DNA from: Planctomycetota bacterium
GTDB taxonomy: Bacteria > Planctomycetota > Planctomycetia > Pirellulales > Lacipirellulaceae
DNA length: 33,206 nucleotides
NCBI GenBank assembly: GCA_003576855.1
Contig: QEVI01000085.1
Span: forward strand, 1-33,206
Reading direction: 5' to 3'
Shown piece after piece: positions 1 through 9,993 of the stretch (its first letter is position 1; each line of letters begins with the position of its first letter). The position numbers were made by a program, and so were the translations under genes. The notes beneath the pieces are model-generated. The model did not search any database and was not told the DNA's origin. It saw only the letters and a list, made by a program, of their open reading frames with translations.

Positions 1-6
1 CGGGAA

Positions 7-34
7 GTGGCTCGTGGCTAGTGGCTAGTGGCTA
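7..34. repeat. Tandem 7-bp array, unit gtggcta
   Basis: Four consecutive 7-bp units occur here, the first imperfect (gtggctc) and the next three perfect gtggcta. The array stands a few bases before a second 7-bp array of different sequence. It is non-coding and its role is unknown. Stem-forming potential is low, so it does not look like a terminator. Confidence 0.8.
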
Positions 35-39
35 GCAAC

Positions 40-67
40 CCTGACACCTGACACCTGACACCTGACC
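40..67. repeat. Tandem 7-bp array, unit cctgaca
   Basis: Three perfect units of cctgaca plus a partial fourth (cctgac). The period equals that of the neighbouring gtggcta array and of the AT-rich arrays at 3020-3108, although the sequences differ. This suggests a common mode of heptamer expansion in intergenic DNA. No function can be read from it. Confidence 0.8.
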
Positions 68-630
68 TCTCTCCGCGATGCCTACAGGCGCAGCACCGCC
101 TTGTGCACAACGTGGGCAGGGAGTCGGCGCCTGACGGTACCGGACCGGCGAGAAACGCGCGTTTATCCGCGATTCTCGTCGCATGTCCCCGTCTTGACGG
201 CCGGCACGGCAATTGCGAACTCCTCGTGGCAGCTACGCCGGCCGGCGGTTGCGTGACGGCTGGCGGGTGTCGTGCGCCGTTTAAGTGCGCTGCGTTTCGA
301 TTCGTTATCCGCAATCGCCAGCACGACCGCCGCCGTGGCCCCTTTGATCGGCGGTTGGCTCGCGCGATCGTCCAAAAGGATACCCCAATGGCTCGCGGCG
401 TGCTTTTCCGCCTAAGTGCGCCCGAGCCGGGGTATCCTGACAAGGTGCAAACGGCGAGTCCCGAGACTTCAGCAGTGGAATCGCTCGGCTTGCTGCCGAA
501 GGCATTCTCTTGGAGGCGCGCTTAATCTACGATATCGTGCATCAGGGCATGCCCAGCGCGGCCATAGCCGCTGTTGCCCGCGACTCGGCCGTCGTTTTCC
601 GCGCCCTGCGCCTCACACCTCGCGCCTCTC
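68..630. other. Region upstream of glnB without a supported gene
   Basis: Open frames exist on both strands, but they are rich in Arg, Pro and Cys, have no recognisable domain, and lack ribosome binding sites, so I treat them as chance frames in GC-rich DNA. The glnB promoter should lie here, but no convincing -35/-10 pair was found. Confidence 0.5.
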
Positions 631-978
631 ATGAAGCTCATCATCGCGGTCATTCAGCCCAGCAAGCTCGAAGACGTCAAAGCTGCCCTGCAGGAAGTCG
701 AGGTCGTGCGGCTGACCATCATGGACGTGCAGGGCTTCGGCCGGCAGAAAGGCCAAACGGAGATGTACCGCGGCCGGGAGATAACGGTGAACCTGCTCCG
801 GAAGGTGCAGTTGCAAATCGCCGTGAACGAGGCCTTCGTCGAGCCCACCATCAACGCGATTATCAAGGGCGGCCGCACCGGCGAGCACGGACAGATCGGC
901 GACGGCAAGATCTTCGTACTGCCGCTCGACGATTGCATCCGCATTCGCACCGGCGAACGCGGGCCCGAGGCGATTTGA
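631..978 (+). CDS. glnB: Nitrogen regulatory protein P-II (GlnB/GlnK family)
   Basis: A trimeric PII signal protein of 115 residues. The family senses 2-oxoglutarate and ATP/ADP and controls nitrogen enzymes or ammonium transporters by contact through its T-loop. The sequence shows the family signature around FGRQKGQTEMYRG (residues 36-48) and the C-terminal IGDGKIFVLP and RIRTGERG. The ATG at 631 is chosen because MKLIIAVIQP matches the normal PII start; an upstream in-frame ATG would add 19 residues without homology. Two oddities are visible. Position 51, the uridylylated Tyr of E. coli GlnB, is Ile here, while Tyr46 is kept. A three-residue insertion in the B-loop (TGEHGQIGDG, residues 83-92) makes the protein 115 rather than 112 residues. 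No amtB or glnA neighbour is present. The gene converges on the ATP synthase operon. Confidence 0.93.
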   Translation: MKLIIAVIQPSKLEDVKAALQEVEVVRLTIMDVQGFGRQKGQTEMYRGREITVNLLRKVQLQIAVNEAFVEPTINAIIKGGRTGEHGQIGDGKIFVLPLDDCIRIRTGERGPEAI

Positions 979-988
979 ATCGGCCGAA

Positions 989-1007
989 CTGCCGCGAGCG
1001 GCGGCAG
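989..1007. terminator. Hairpin between convergent glnB and atpC
   Basis: A perfect 7-bp stem (ctgccgc/gcggcag) with a 5-base loop lies in the 32-base gap between the two stop codons. No T-tract follows on either strand, so intrinsic termination is only inferred from position. It would serve both genes. Confidence 0.45.
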
Positions 1008-1010
1008 GGC

Positions 1011-1439
1011 CTATCGCGCGCGTCGCGCCACGCGGAGCTGGGCGCGTGACTGCGCAAGGGCCTTGTCGCGACGGGCGATCTGGTCGTCGCCCGCCGCCTG
1101 CAGGACCCTCGCGCTGCGGATGGATTCTTCGATCGTCGCCTGATCCAGCCGCTCGCGCGGAATCGCGCGGTTGGCGAGCACCGACACCACGTTGCCCGAC
1201 ACTTGGACGAACCCGCCGTCGATGTAGAACAACTGCCCCTCGCGCCCGTGACCGATTCGCAGCTCGCCGTAGCCGAGCCGGCCGATCATCGGGGCGTGGC
1301 CGGGCGCCACGCCGAGCTCGCCGTCGTAGAGCGGCAGCGCGACGAAGTCGGTCGTCACGTCCAGTACCGTCTGCTCCGGCGTGACGACAACGACGCGGAG
1401 GTCGGCGGCAACGGTGGCATCGGAGGCGTGATCGGCCAT
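1011..1439 (-). CDS. atpC: ATP synthase F1 subunit epsilon
   Basis: Subunit epsilon of 142 residues, part of the central rotor stalk and a regulator of ATP hydrolysis. The N-terminal beta-sandwich is recognisable (residues 14-95) with the motif YDGELGVAPGHAPMIG, followed by the helical C-terminus with many Arg, Gln and Ala residues. It is the last gene of the operon, 94 bases after atpD. The start at 1439 gives a short Ala/Asp-rich leader (MADHASDATVAA) before the conserved LRVVVVTPEQ; no ribosome binding site is evident, so a later start cannot be excluded. Family length is usually 130-140 residues, so it appears complete. Confidence 0.93.
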   Translation of the reverse strand: MADHASDATVAADLRVVVVTPEQTVLDVTTDFVALPLYDGELGVAPGHAPMIGRLGYGELRIGHGREGQLFYIDGGFVQVSGNVVSVLANRAIPRERLDQATIEESIRSARVLQAAGDDQIARRDKALAQSRAQLRVARRAR

Positions 1440-1533
1440 GGCGGTATCGGAAGCATTGGGGGCGATGGGCGCTAAGCCGCAAGCGTGTGGTCAGCGCATC
1501 TAACACGACAGCGGACGGACGGCTTACAGCCAC

Positions 1534-3108
<1,575 letters not shown>

Positions 3109-3116
3109 ATACATTT

Positions 3117-4001
3117 TCACTTGAGCGCCTCGACGCCGCCGATCACGTCCATCAGTTCGGACGTGATGCGGCCTTGACGGGCGCGGTTGTATTCCATGCT
3201 GAGCTGCTTGATCAACTCGCCGGCGTTTTCCGTAGCGCTCTTCATGGCCACCATGCGCGCGATCTGCTCGCTGACGGCGGAATCCAAAAAGCACTTGAAC
3301 AGCCGCACCTTGAAGCTCGACGGCACAACCTCCTCCAGAATGCTCTTCGGCGACGGAAGGAATTCGTACTGCGTCTGAACCTGCGGCGAATCGGCTTCGG
3401 CGGCGTCGCCCAGCGAACCCAGCGGCAGGAGCGTTTCAATCGCCACCTGCTGCTTGGCGATGCTGATGAACTTCATGTAGACGACGTCGAGCCGATCGAG
3501 CCGGCCGCTCTGATACTCCTCCAGATAGCGATTGGCGATTAGCTCGACTTCGTCATACGTCGGCTTATCCTCGAAATGGGTGTAAGCGACGTCCGGCGCG
3601 TCGCCGCGGAACTTGAAGCCGGCAATGCCCCGCTTGCCGGCGACTTCGAGCCGCCGCTCCGTGATCCGATCGTCCTGCCCCAATTCGCGCCATCGCTGAA
3701 CGCCGGCCCGAATGAGGTTGCCGTTGAAGCCGCCGCACAGCCCTCGGTTGGCCGTCAGCACCAGCAGCGTCGCTTTGCTCGCTTCCTCGCGGGCCTCCAG
3801 CAGCGGGTGGCTCACTTCGAGGCCCGAGCGCGTCAGATCGGCCACCAATTGCGTGATCCGCTCGGTGTAGGCCGTGGCCGCGCTGGCGCGGTCCATAGCC
3901 TTCTTGAACCGCGCCGTGGCGATCAGTTCCATGGTCCGCGTGATCTTGCGGATGTTCCTGATCGACTTTCGACGTTTATCGAGTGCGCGTGGATTCGCCA
4001 T
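3117..4001 (-). CDS. atpG: ATP synthase F1 subunit gamma
   Basis: Central shaft subunit of 294 residues. The N-terminal helix (MANPRALDKRRKSIRNIRKI) and the C-terminal helix ending near YNRARQGRITSELMDVIGG form the antiparallel coiled coil that turns inside the alpha3beta3 ring. The segment LTANRGLCGGFN is the conserved gamma signature. The ATG at 4001 is chosen over an upstream in-frame start at 4031 because the family begins with a short Met-Ala-x leader followed by the basic helix. Length is normal for the family. It lies between atpA and atpD in the standard order, with unusual repeat-bearing gaps on both sides. Confidence 0.95.
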   Translation of the reverse strand: MANPRALDKRRKSIRNIRKITRTMELIATARFKKAMDRASAATAYTERITQLVADLTRSGLEVSHPLLEAREEASKATLLVLTANRGLCGGFNGNLIRAGVQRWRELGQDDRITERRLEVAGKRGIAGFKFRGDAPDVAYTHFEDKPTYDEVELIANRYLEEYQSGRLDRLDVVYMKFISIAKQQVAIETLLPLGSLGDAAEADSPQVQTQYEFLPSPKSILEEVVPSSFKVRLFKCFLDSAVSEQIARMVAMKSATENAGELIKQLSMEYNRARQGRITSELMDVIGGVEALK

Positions 4002-4030
4002 GTGTAACGTCAACTCGCATACCGGCCCCA

Positions 4031-4126
4031 TAGCCGCGGGTCAACGACCCGCCGGGGCGGTGGTTAATTGTCTTGCACCGAGAATGAGCGTTCGCCACGC
4101 TCCGGCGGCTCGTTAAGCCGCGGCTA
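4031..4126. repeat. Imperfect 28-bp inverted repeat between atpA and atpG
   Basis: The left arm (4031-4058) begins tagccgcgggtcaacgaccc. The right arm (4099-4126), read on the minus strand, begins tagccgcggcttaacgagcc, with four differences over 28 bases. A third related copy lies at 5749-5775. The arms are 40 bases apart. This is consistent with a short dispersed palindromic repeat of REP or MITE type placed between operon genes, where it could affect message stability or processing. Confidence 0.65.
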
Positions 4127-4134
4127 CGGGCGTG

Positions 4135-5676
<1,542 letters not shown>

Positions 5677-5748
5677 GTTTCGATGGACCCGCCGCTATGC
5701 AATGCGTATTTCGTACGTCTTACGATTTCGATAGGCGGCCTAGCACAG

Positions 5749-5775
5749 AGCCGCGGCCGAGCGAGCCGCCGGAGC
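5749..5775 (+). repeat. Third copy of the agccgcgg...agccgccggagc repeat
   Basis: This 27-bp stretch begins agccgcggccgagcgagc and differs at only three positions from the minus-strand reading of the right arm at 4099-4126. It occupies the atpH-atpA gap. Two gaps of one operon therefore carry the same element, which argues for a dispersed repeat family and not chance GC-rich similarity. Confidence 0.55.
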
Positions 5776-5800
5776 GGCCCCCAAGCCCGCCGCCCGGCCG

Positions 5801-6448
5801 CTATGCCTTGCTATTCATGCTGAAAAACTGCTCTGGACGCCGCTGAATGGCTTCCACGGCGCGATTGATCATCGCGTGCCGCGTGTGCTCCAACTGCGTC
5901 CGCACCGAACCGTCGTAGACGCTGTCTCCGACGCGGATGACGAAGCCGGCGATCAGTTCGGGATTGACGCGGGCGGTGACAATCGGATCGGCGCCCAGCA
6001 CGTGGGCGAAGGACCGCAGGACTTCTTGTTCCAGCGCTGGATCAAGCGGGTAGGCCGTCTCCAACTCCACCGGGATGCGACCCGCACGAGTCAGCCACAG
6101 CCCGCGAGCCGCCCGCGCCACGTCGCGAACGAGCCCGAGCCGCCCATGCCGGCCCATGACCTTCAGCAGCGTGAGCGTCGTGGGCGCCACTCGACCGCCG
6201 AAGACCCGATCGAGGATGCCGACCTTTTCCTCTTCAGAAATCAAACCCGACGCCAGCACCTCGGCGAACTTCGGATTGCGCTTCAGCGCCTCCTCGGCAA
6301 TGCGCTCCAGGTCAGTCACGACCGTTTCCTGCGCGGCGACGTCGCCGGCGGCGGCGAGCCCGGCCTGGGCGTAGACCCGCGCGAGGCGCTCGGCGTCCAC
6401 GTCGAACACCGTGTCCCGCGTGCGGTCGGCCTGGATGAATTCAGCCAT
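5801..6448 (-). CDS. atpH: ATP synthase F1 subunit delta
   Basis: Peripheral stalk subunit of 215 residues (OSCP type) that joins the top of F1 to subunit b. The N-terminal six-helix domain (residues about 20-125) and the C-terminal part with the signature GFVIRVGDSVYDGSVRTQL (beta-strand region near residue 180) are recognisable. The ATG at 6448 (MAEFIQADRT) is preferred; a GTG at 6511 would add 21 Arg/Ala residues of no evident meaning, though it would close the gap to atpF. Family length is usually about 180 residues, so the protein is a little long at the N-terminus. Confidence 0.92.
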   Translation of the reverse strand: MAEFIQADRTRDTVFDVDAERLARVYAQAGLAAAGDVAAQETVVTDLERIAEEALKRNPKFAEVLASGLISEEEKVGILDRVFGGRVAPTTLTLLKVMGRHGRLGLVRDVARAARGLWLTRAGRIPVELETAYPLDPALEQEVLRSFAHVLGADPIVTARVNPELIAGFVIRVGDSVYDGSVRTQLEHTRHAMINRAVEAIQRRPEQFFSMNSKA

Positions 6449-6530
6449 GGGATGCTTGCTGTCGCCCGCCAGTCTCGCCGTGACGCCCGCCTCCAGCGGC
6501 CAGCGTCGCACGAACTTCCGCGGGCGCTCG

Positions 6531-7235
6531 TTAGTTGTTGCTAGCGTTGAGCCGGGCCAGCGCCGTACGCACCAGCTCCTGCTGCTTGGCCGGATTGATC
6601 GACTCGCGGATCACCTTGCCGGCCAGCTCGACCGCCAGGTTGGCGCTGGTTTCCGCCAAGTTCTTCATGGCATGGTCGGCCGCGAACTCGATTTCCCGCA
6701 CGGCCCGCTCACGCTCCTTCTGCGCCGCTTCACGGGCCTCGGCGACGATCTGCTGGCCCGTATGTTCGGCGTCGCGGCGCGCTTCCTCCAAGATCGCCTT
6801 CACTTCGGCCGCCGCGCCGGCGAGCTTCGCTTCGTGCTGAGCCAGGAGTCGTTTAGCATCCTCATGCTTCGCCTCGGCCGCGGCGAGGTCGGCTTCGATC
6901 CGCTTCTCGCGCTCGACGAGCGCCTTGCTGATCTTCGGCCACGCCCCGGCGGAAAGCACCGCCAGCAGCAGCAGGAACACGACGAACGTGTACAGCGCCA
7001 AATCCGTGCGGAACTCCGCCATGTGCTCCAAACCCGGCTGCGCGTTGCCGTGACCGGGGTCATGGGCCCCGTGGCCGCCGTGCGCGTCGCCATGGCCCGC
7101 GGCGCCGGCCGCCGCATGTTCGTCGGCATGTTCGGCTGCACTGGGCGCCTCGGCCTCTTGGGCCAACGCCGGCGACGGCGCCGCCCACGAAAAAGCCAGT
7201 ATCGCCGCTGCCAACGCGATCAACACGTTCTTCAT
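6531..7235 (-). CDS. atpF: ATP synthase F0 subunit b with signal peptide and His-rich segment
   Basis: Peripheral stalk subunit of 234 residues, against about 156 in E. coli. In order it has a Sec-type signal peptide (1-25, ending SPALAQEA), a His/Gly/Ala-rich stretch (about 30-72) with some ten His residues in HG and GH pairs, one membrane helix (LALYTFVVFLLLLAVLSAGAW, about 79-99), and a long charged coiled coil (100-230) for dimerisation and F1 binding. A ribosome binding site (GAGAAGG) lies just before the ATG at 7235. If the signal peptide is cleaved, the His-rich part faces the periplasm; metal or proton binding there is inference. Residues after the membrane helix (WPKISKALVEREKRIE) match the family. 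Confidence 0.93.
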   Translation of the reverse strand: MKNVLIALAAAILAFSWAAPSPALAQEAEAPSAAEHADEHAAAGAAGHGDAHGGHGAHDPGHGNAQPGLEHMAEFRTDLALYTFVVFLLLLAVLSAGAWPKISKALVEREKRIEADLAAAEAKHEDAKRLLAQHEAKLAGAAAEVKAILEEARRDAEHTGQQIVAEAREAAQKERERAVREIEFAADHAMKNLAETSANLAVELAGKVIRESINPAKQQELVRTALARLNASNN

Positions 7236-7336
7236 ATGCCTTCTCGCTGATCAGCGAAACGGAGAATATCGCCCTACGGCCCACGGCCGGCACGGCGGCG
7301 CCCACACGCGCGCCGCCGCCGACGCGAAACCCCAGC

Positions 7337-7642
7337 CTAGGCGGCCGTCCACGGGTTCTGACCCATGCACACCACTAGCGCGAAGAACGTAAAGCCTTCG
7401 ATAAGCGCCGCCGCGATGATCATCGAGATCTGAATCGTGCCGGCCACTTCCGGCTGCCGCGCCATGCTCTCGACCGCCGCGCTGGCGAGCTTGCCGATGC
7501 CGTAGGCCGCGCCGATCGTCGTCAAACCTGCGCCGAAGGCGCCCGAGAAGCTGATCGCCGAGCCGTCGCTGCCCAGCATCGTCGGCCCTGTCGCCGCGCC
7601 GGCCTCCTGGGCCAGGGCCGGAGCCGCCATCAGACCCACCAC
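7337..7642 (-). CDS. atpE: ATP synthase F0 subunit c, N-terminus apparently frameshifted
   Basis: The proton-carrying rotor ring subunit. Two membrane helices flank the polar loop ARQPEVAG, and the carboxylate is the Glu in AALIEGFTFFALV of helix two. The residue after it is Gly, without the Ser/Thr common in Na+-binding rings, so proton coupling is likely. The frame opens at GTG 7642 (MVGLMAAPALAQEAG), giving 101 residues with a short hydrophobic leader. However, a strong AAGGAG at 7672-7667 lies eight bases before GTG 7658, which is in a different frame. Removing one G from the GGG run at 7642-7644 joins that start to the gene and yields MIKLAVVGLMAAPALAQEA, a good signal peptide. A one-base insertion or sequence error is the simplest reading. 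Confidence 0.9.
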   Translation of the reverse strand: MVGLMAAPALAQEAGAATGPTMLGSDGSAISFSGAFGAGLTTIGAAYGIGKLASAAVESMARQPEVAGTIQISMIIAAALIEGFTFFALVVCMGQNPWTAA

Positions 7643-7666
7643 CCGCCAGCTTAATCACCGCACCCA

Positions 7667-7672
7667 CTCCTT
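7667..7672 (-). promoter_or_regulatory. Ribosome binding site of atpE
   Basis: AAGGAG on the minus strand, eight bases before GTG 7658-7656. It is one of the best Shine-Dalgarno sequences in the window, yet it points to a start out of frame with the c-subunit coding region. This is the main evidence for a frame error in the atpE leader. Confidence 0.7.
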
Positions 7673-7719
7673 AAAACCAGTTTGGAAGGTTGCCCGCTCA
7701 CGCGAAATCGCAACACGCA

Positions 7720-8994
7720 TCAGTGATGATGCACCGCCGACCCGATGAACAAGGCGGACAAAAATGTAAACACATAGGCCTGCAAGAAGGCCACAAACAG
7801 CTCCAGGAGGCTAAGAATCGCCGAACCGACCACCGACGCCAGCGCCACGTAAGGCCAGCTCACGCTCGCGGCGGCCGCCACGGCCAGCCCCATGATCGAC
7901 AGCAGCACCAGGTGCCCGGCCACCATATTGGCCAGCAAGCGGAAGCCGAGCACCGCGTGCTTGATAAACAGGCCGAGCACTTCGATGGCGAACATCATCG
8001 GGACGATGACCACCGCCAGGTAAATCGGCAGGCCCATGTGCGGCACCTGGTTTTTCCAGAAGCCCACCACGCCAAACCGCCGCGAGCCGGACACGACGAC
8101 GGTCGCAAACGTCACCAGCGCCAAGGCGAGCGTTACGCTGAAGCTGCCCGTCGGCGCCCCCAGCCAGGGAAGCATGCCCAGCAGGTTGCACGTCAGAACA
8201 AACATGAAGATCGTCCACAGCAGCGGCACGAACCGGTCGGCGTCGTGCCCGCCGATCGCCGGCTTGGCGATGTCGTTGCGGATAAACAGCAGAAACGCCT
8301 CGAACATGTTCCATAGCCGCCCGCGCACCGGCCGGCCGAATTGCGACTTCGTCGCCAGCCGCTTGAACAGCAATACCAGCGCGACCGCAACGATCGCCTC
8401 GAGGATCATGAACTTCGAAATCGCAAAGCCCGATTCCTTCTGGTAGTTGTTCTGCAGCTTGGCAAACGGCTGGGGAATCAAAATCTTGCCGTCGAGGAAG
8501 CGGTTGTACTGGTCGATCTTCTCGGCGGACCACTCCGGCGTCTCGGCGATGTAAAGCTGAACGTCTTCAGCCTCCTCCTTGACATGCTGCCAGGCCTCGC
8601 GGGAGGCCTCGGCCCGGTCCTTCCGGGCCTCCCATTCCTGGCGGGTCTCGTTGCGAAGCTGGCCGCTGAACTTGCCGAGAGCAAGCTGCCGCTGGAACCA
8701 CGCTTGGCTCGGCGCCTCTTCCAGAAACCGATCGAACGGCTTGGCGAAGTTGGCCGGCTGATGGCGCCAGGCATGATACTGCTCCAGCAACCCGTCCTTG
8801 CGCGGCACGTCGCTGAGCGTCTGAATCCGTAACAGGCCTTCGTACTGCCGAGCCGCTTCCCAGTCCTGGTAATGGTCGTCGTTGCGGATGTAGTGCTCCG
8901 GGAAGTCCTCACGGCTCGTTCGCCTCGAAGGCCACAAGAACTTCGGCACTTCGAAGTAATAGCCGTCTTTGATGTGGAGCAGCGGGTCAGCCAT
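7720..8994 (-). CDS. atpB: ATP synthase F0 subunit a with long N-terminal extension
   Basis: Stator channel subunit of 424 residues, against about 270 in E. coli. The C-terminal 230 residues hold the membrane helices, with the essential Arg at 352 (GFRLLANMVAGH), His361, and Glu398 in LLELFVAFLQAYVF. His361/Glu398 is the swapped pair relative to E. coli Glu219/His245, as also seen in mitochondrial subunits. Residues 1-190 are soluble, charged and helical (rich in Glu, Arg, Trp and Gln) and begin MADPLLHIKDGYYFEVPKF; the first clear membrane helix is about 193-212. With the usual topology this part would face the periplasm, and there is no signal peptide. The role of the extension is unknown; similar long forms may be common in planctomycetes. 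It lies 34 bases after atpI. Confidence 0.93.
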   Translation of the reverse strand: MADPLLHIKDGYYFEVPKFLWPSRRTSREDFPEHYIRNDDHYQDWEAARQYEGLLRIQTLSDVPRKDGLLEQYHAWRHQPANFAKPFDRFLEEAPSQAWFQRQLALGKFSGQLRNETRQEWEARKDRAEASREAWQHVKEEAEDVQLYIAETPEWSAEKIDQYNRFLDGKILIPQPFAKLQNNYQKESGFAISKFMILEAIVAVALVLLFKRLATKSQFGRPVRGRLWNMFEAFLLFIRNDIAKPAIGGHDADRFVPLLWTIFMFVLTCNLLGMLPWLGAPTGSFSVTLALALVTFATVVVSGSRRFGVVGFWKNQVPHMGLPIYLAVVIVPMMFAIEVLGLFIKHAVLGFRLLANMVAGHLVLLSIMGLAVAAAASVSWPYVALASVVGSAILSLLELFVAFLQAYVFTFLSALFIGSAVHHH

Positions 8995-9028
8995 GTCTTT
9001 GTCGGCTACCGGTCGGGAACGCTTGAGG

Positions 9029-9445
9029 CTACTGGACGGCTACGGAATTGCCGCTGTGCGGGGTCGCCTCGGCGGCGGCCACCAGACGCACGGCCAACGC
9101 TGTCTCCAGCGCTAGCCCGGCGAGGTAATGGACGACAATCAACGGGACAATGCCGTGCTGGGTCAGCGGATGATCCCAGCGGCTAAAGTACACAACGGCC
9201 GCTAAGGGCAGCGACATCCGCACCAGCAGCCCCAACAGGGCCGCATTGACGCGAGCATGGCGATTTCGCGCCGCGCCGACCAGCAGCAACGACGCGCCGC
9301 CCACGAGCCAAATCATCGCGGCCGCTACGGCGCTGGCCGCCAGCGCTTCGGTTCCAAAGCGTCGTGCGGCCACCGCTCCCGCCGCTAAGCAGACGGCGGC
9401 CAGAAACAGGCCCAGGATCGCGATGTACTTGATCGCCTTTGCCAC
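9029..9445 (-). CDS. atpI: AtpI-like ATP synthase-associated membrane protein
   Basis: A small membrane protein of 138 residues with about four hydrophobic segments (5-27, 34-57, 67-85, 98-122), placed between atpZ and atpB. Position, size and topology match AtpI, which helps c-ring assembly and may affect magnesium uptake. Sequence similarity in this family is always weak, so the call rests mainly on operon position. The start at 9445 (MAKAIKYIAILGLFL) gives a first helix directly after a basic N-terminus. The C-terminus is Ala-rich and hydrophilic. Confidence 0.75.
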   Translation of the reverse strand: MAKAIKYIAILGLFLAAVCLAAGAVAARRFGTEALAASAVAAAMIWLVGGASLLLVGAARNRHARVNAALLGLLVRMSLPLAAVVYFSRWDHPLTQHGIVPLIVVHYLAGLALETALAVRLVAAAEATPHSGNSVAVQ

Positions 9446-9483
9446 GCTGTTGGCCGCAGGCTCAGCGGCCTGCTAAACGCCCG

Positions 9484-9502
9484 GCGAGCCGGCACGGCTC
9501 GC
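9484..9502. repeat. Hairpin in the atpZ-atpI gap
   Basis: A perfect 7-bp stem (gcgagcc/ggctcgc) with loop ggcac lies directly after the atpZ stop codon. It lacks a T-tract. It may be a short dispersed palindrome or a processing or attenuation element within the operon. Confidence 0.4.
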
Positions 9503-9504
9503 AG

Positions 9505-9759
9505 CTAGTGCTCGCGGCGGCTACCCGCCCCTCGGTGACGCCTCGATTCCGCTTGACGCGTGGCGGCAATGAGATAGGCCATGCCGCCGACAAGTCCGAC
9601 GACGAAACCCACGGGGCCAATGAACGCGGTTCCCCAGCGATGATCGAGCCATAGCCCGCCCACGCCCGGAGCCGACATCATTAGTGCGGCGGCGAAGATT
9701 CGCGCCACCCACTGCATGGCAATCGCAATGGGGTGATCGGGCCGGTCCGCCACGCACAC
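9505..9759 (-). CDS. atpZ: AtpZ-like protein, first gene of the ATP synthase operon
   Basis: A small protein of at most 84 residues with two membrane helices. The second part, GVGGLWLDHRWGTAFIGPVGFVVGLVGGMAYLI, matches the AtpZ/AtpI family pattern of a Gly-rich helix, a D-x-x-x-G-T turn and a second Gly-rich helix. AtpZ proteins accompany AtpI and are linked to Ca2+/Mg2+ transport or ring assembly. The start is uncertain: GTG at 9759, GTG at 9753 (with GCGAGG five or so bases upstream) or ATG at 9717 (MQWVARIF), which would begin right at the conserved part. The C-terminus is basic. It is the promoter-proximal gene. Confidence 0.75.
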   Translation of the reverse strand: MCVADRPDHPIAIAMQWVARIFAAALMMSAPGVGGLWLDHRWGTAFIGPVGFVVGLVGGMAYLIAATRQAESRRHRGAGSRREH

Positions 9760-9927
9760 CTCGCGTCGAACTGAAGGACCCCCGGACAGCTCAGCCTGTA
9801 AGCGCTAAACACGGCAGCCGAAAGACGTTACGCTCGCACAGCCGACCCGAGCGGCGGTAGCTTACGCAGTCCAGCGGCAGGCGAGAAGCAAGAGGCTTAA
9901 GAAACCGTAAGGCCCTGTGCTGGCACA

Positions 9928-9956
9928 ATTTAATTTGTCGCTGGCGCGAGTGTCAA
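9928..9956 (-). promoter_or_regulatory. Probable promoter of the ATP synthase operon
   Basis: On the minus strand a perfect -35 box TTGACA (9956-9951) is followed after 17 bases by TTAAAT (9933-9928), four of six matches to TATAAT. Transcription would begin near 9921, leaving a leader of about 160 bases before atpZ. It is the best sigma-70-type promoter seen in the window. Confidence 0.6.
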
Positions 9957-9973
9957 CCGCCGTTGCCGGCCAA

Positions 9974-9993
9974 TTTGTGCTTTTTTTCACAAA
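9974..9993. promoter_or_regulatory. Dyad with homopolymer tract upstream of the atp promoter
   Basis: TTTGTG and CACAAA form a perfect 6-bp inverted repeat around an 8-base centre of C and seven T. It lies 18-37 bases upstream of the TTGACA box on the minus strand. It could be an operator, or the A-tract could act as an UP element. No protein can be named. Confidence 0.35.

Noticed and set aside
1-70. CRISPR array
   Set aside because: The 7-bp units follow one another directly, without unique spacers, and are far too short for CRISPR repeats.
103-525. 140-codon plus-strand open frame upstream of glnB
   Set aside because: Arg/Pro/Cys-rich composition, no ribosome binding site, no domain; overlaps similar open frames on the other strand.
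7251-7667. Alternate minus-strand frame that begins at the atpE ribosome binding site
   Set aside because: After the first few codons it is a Gly/Arg/Asp-rich shadow of atpE. A programmed frameshift was considered, but a single extra G explains the data more simply.
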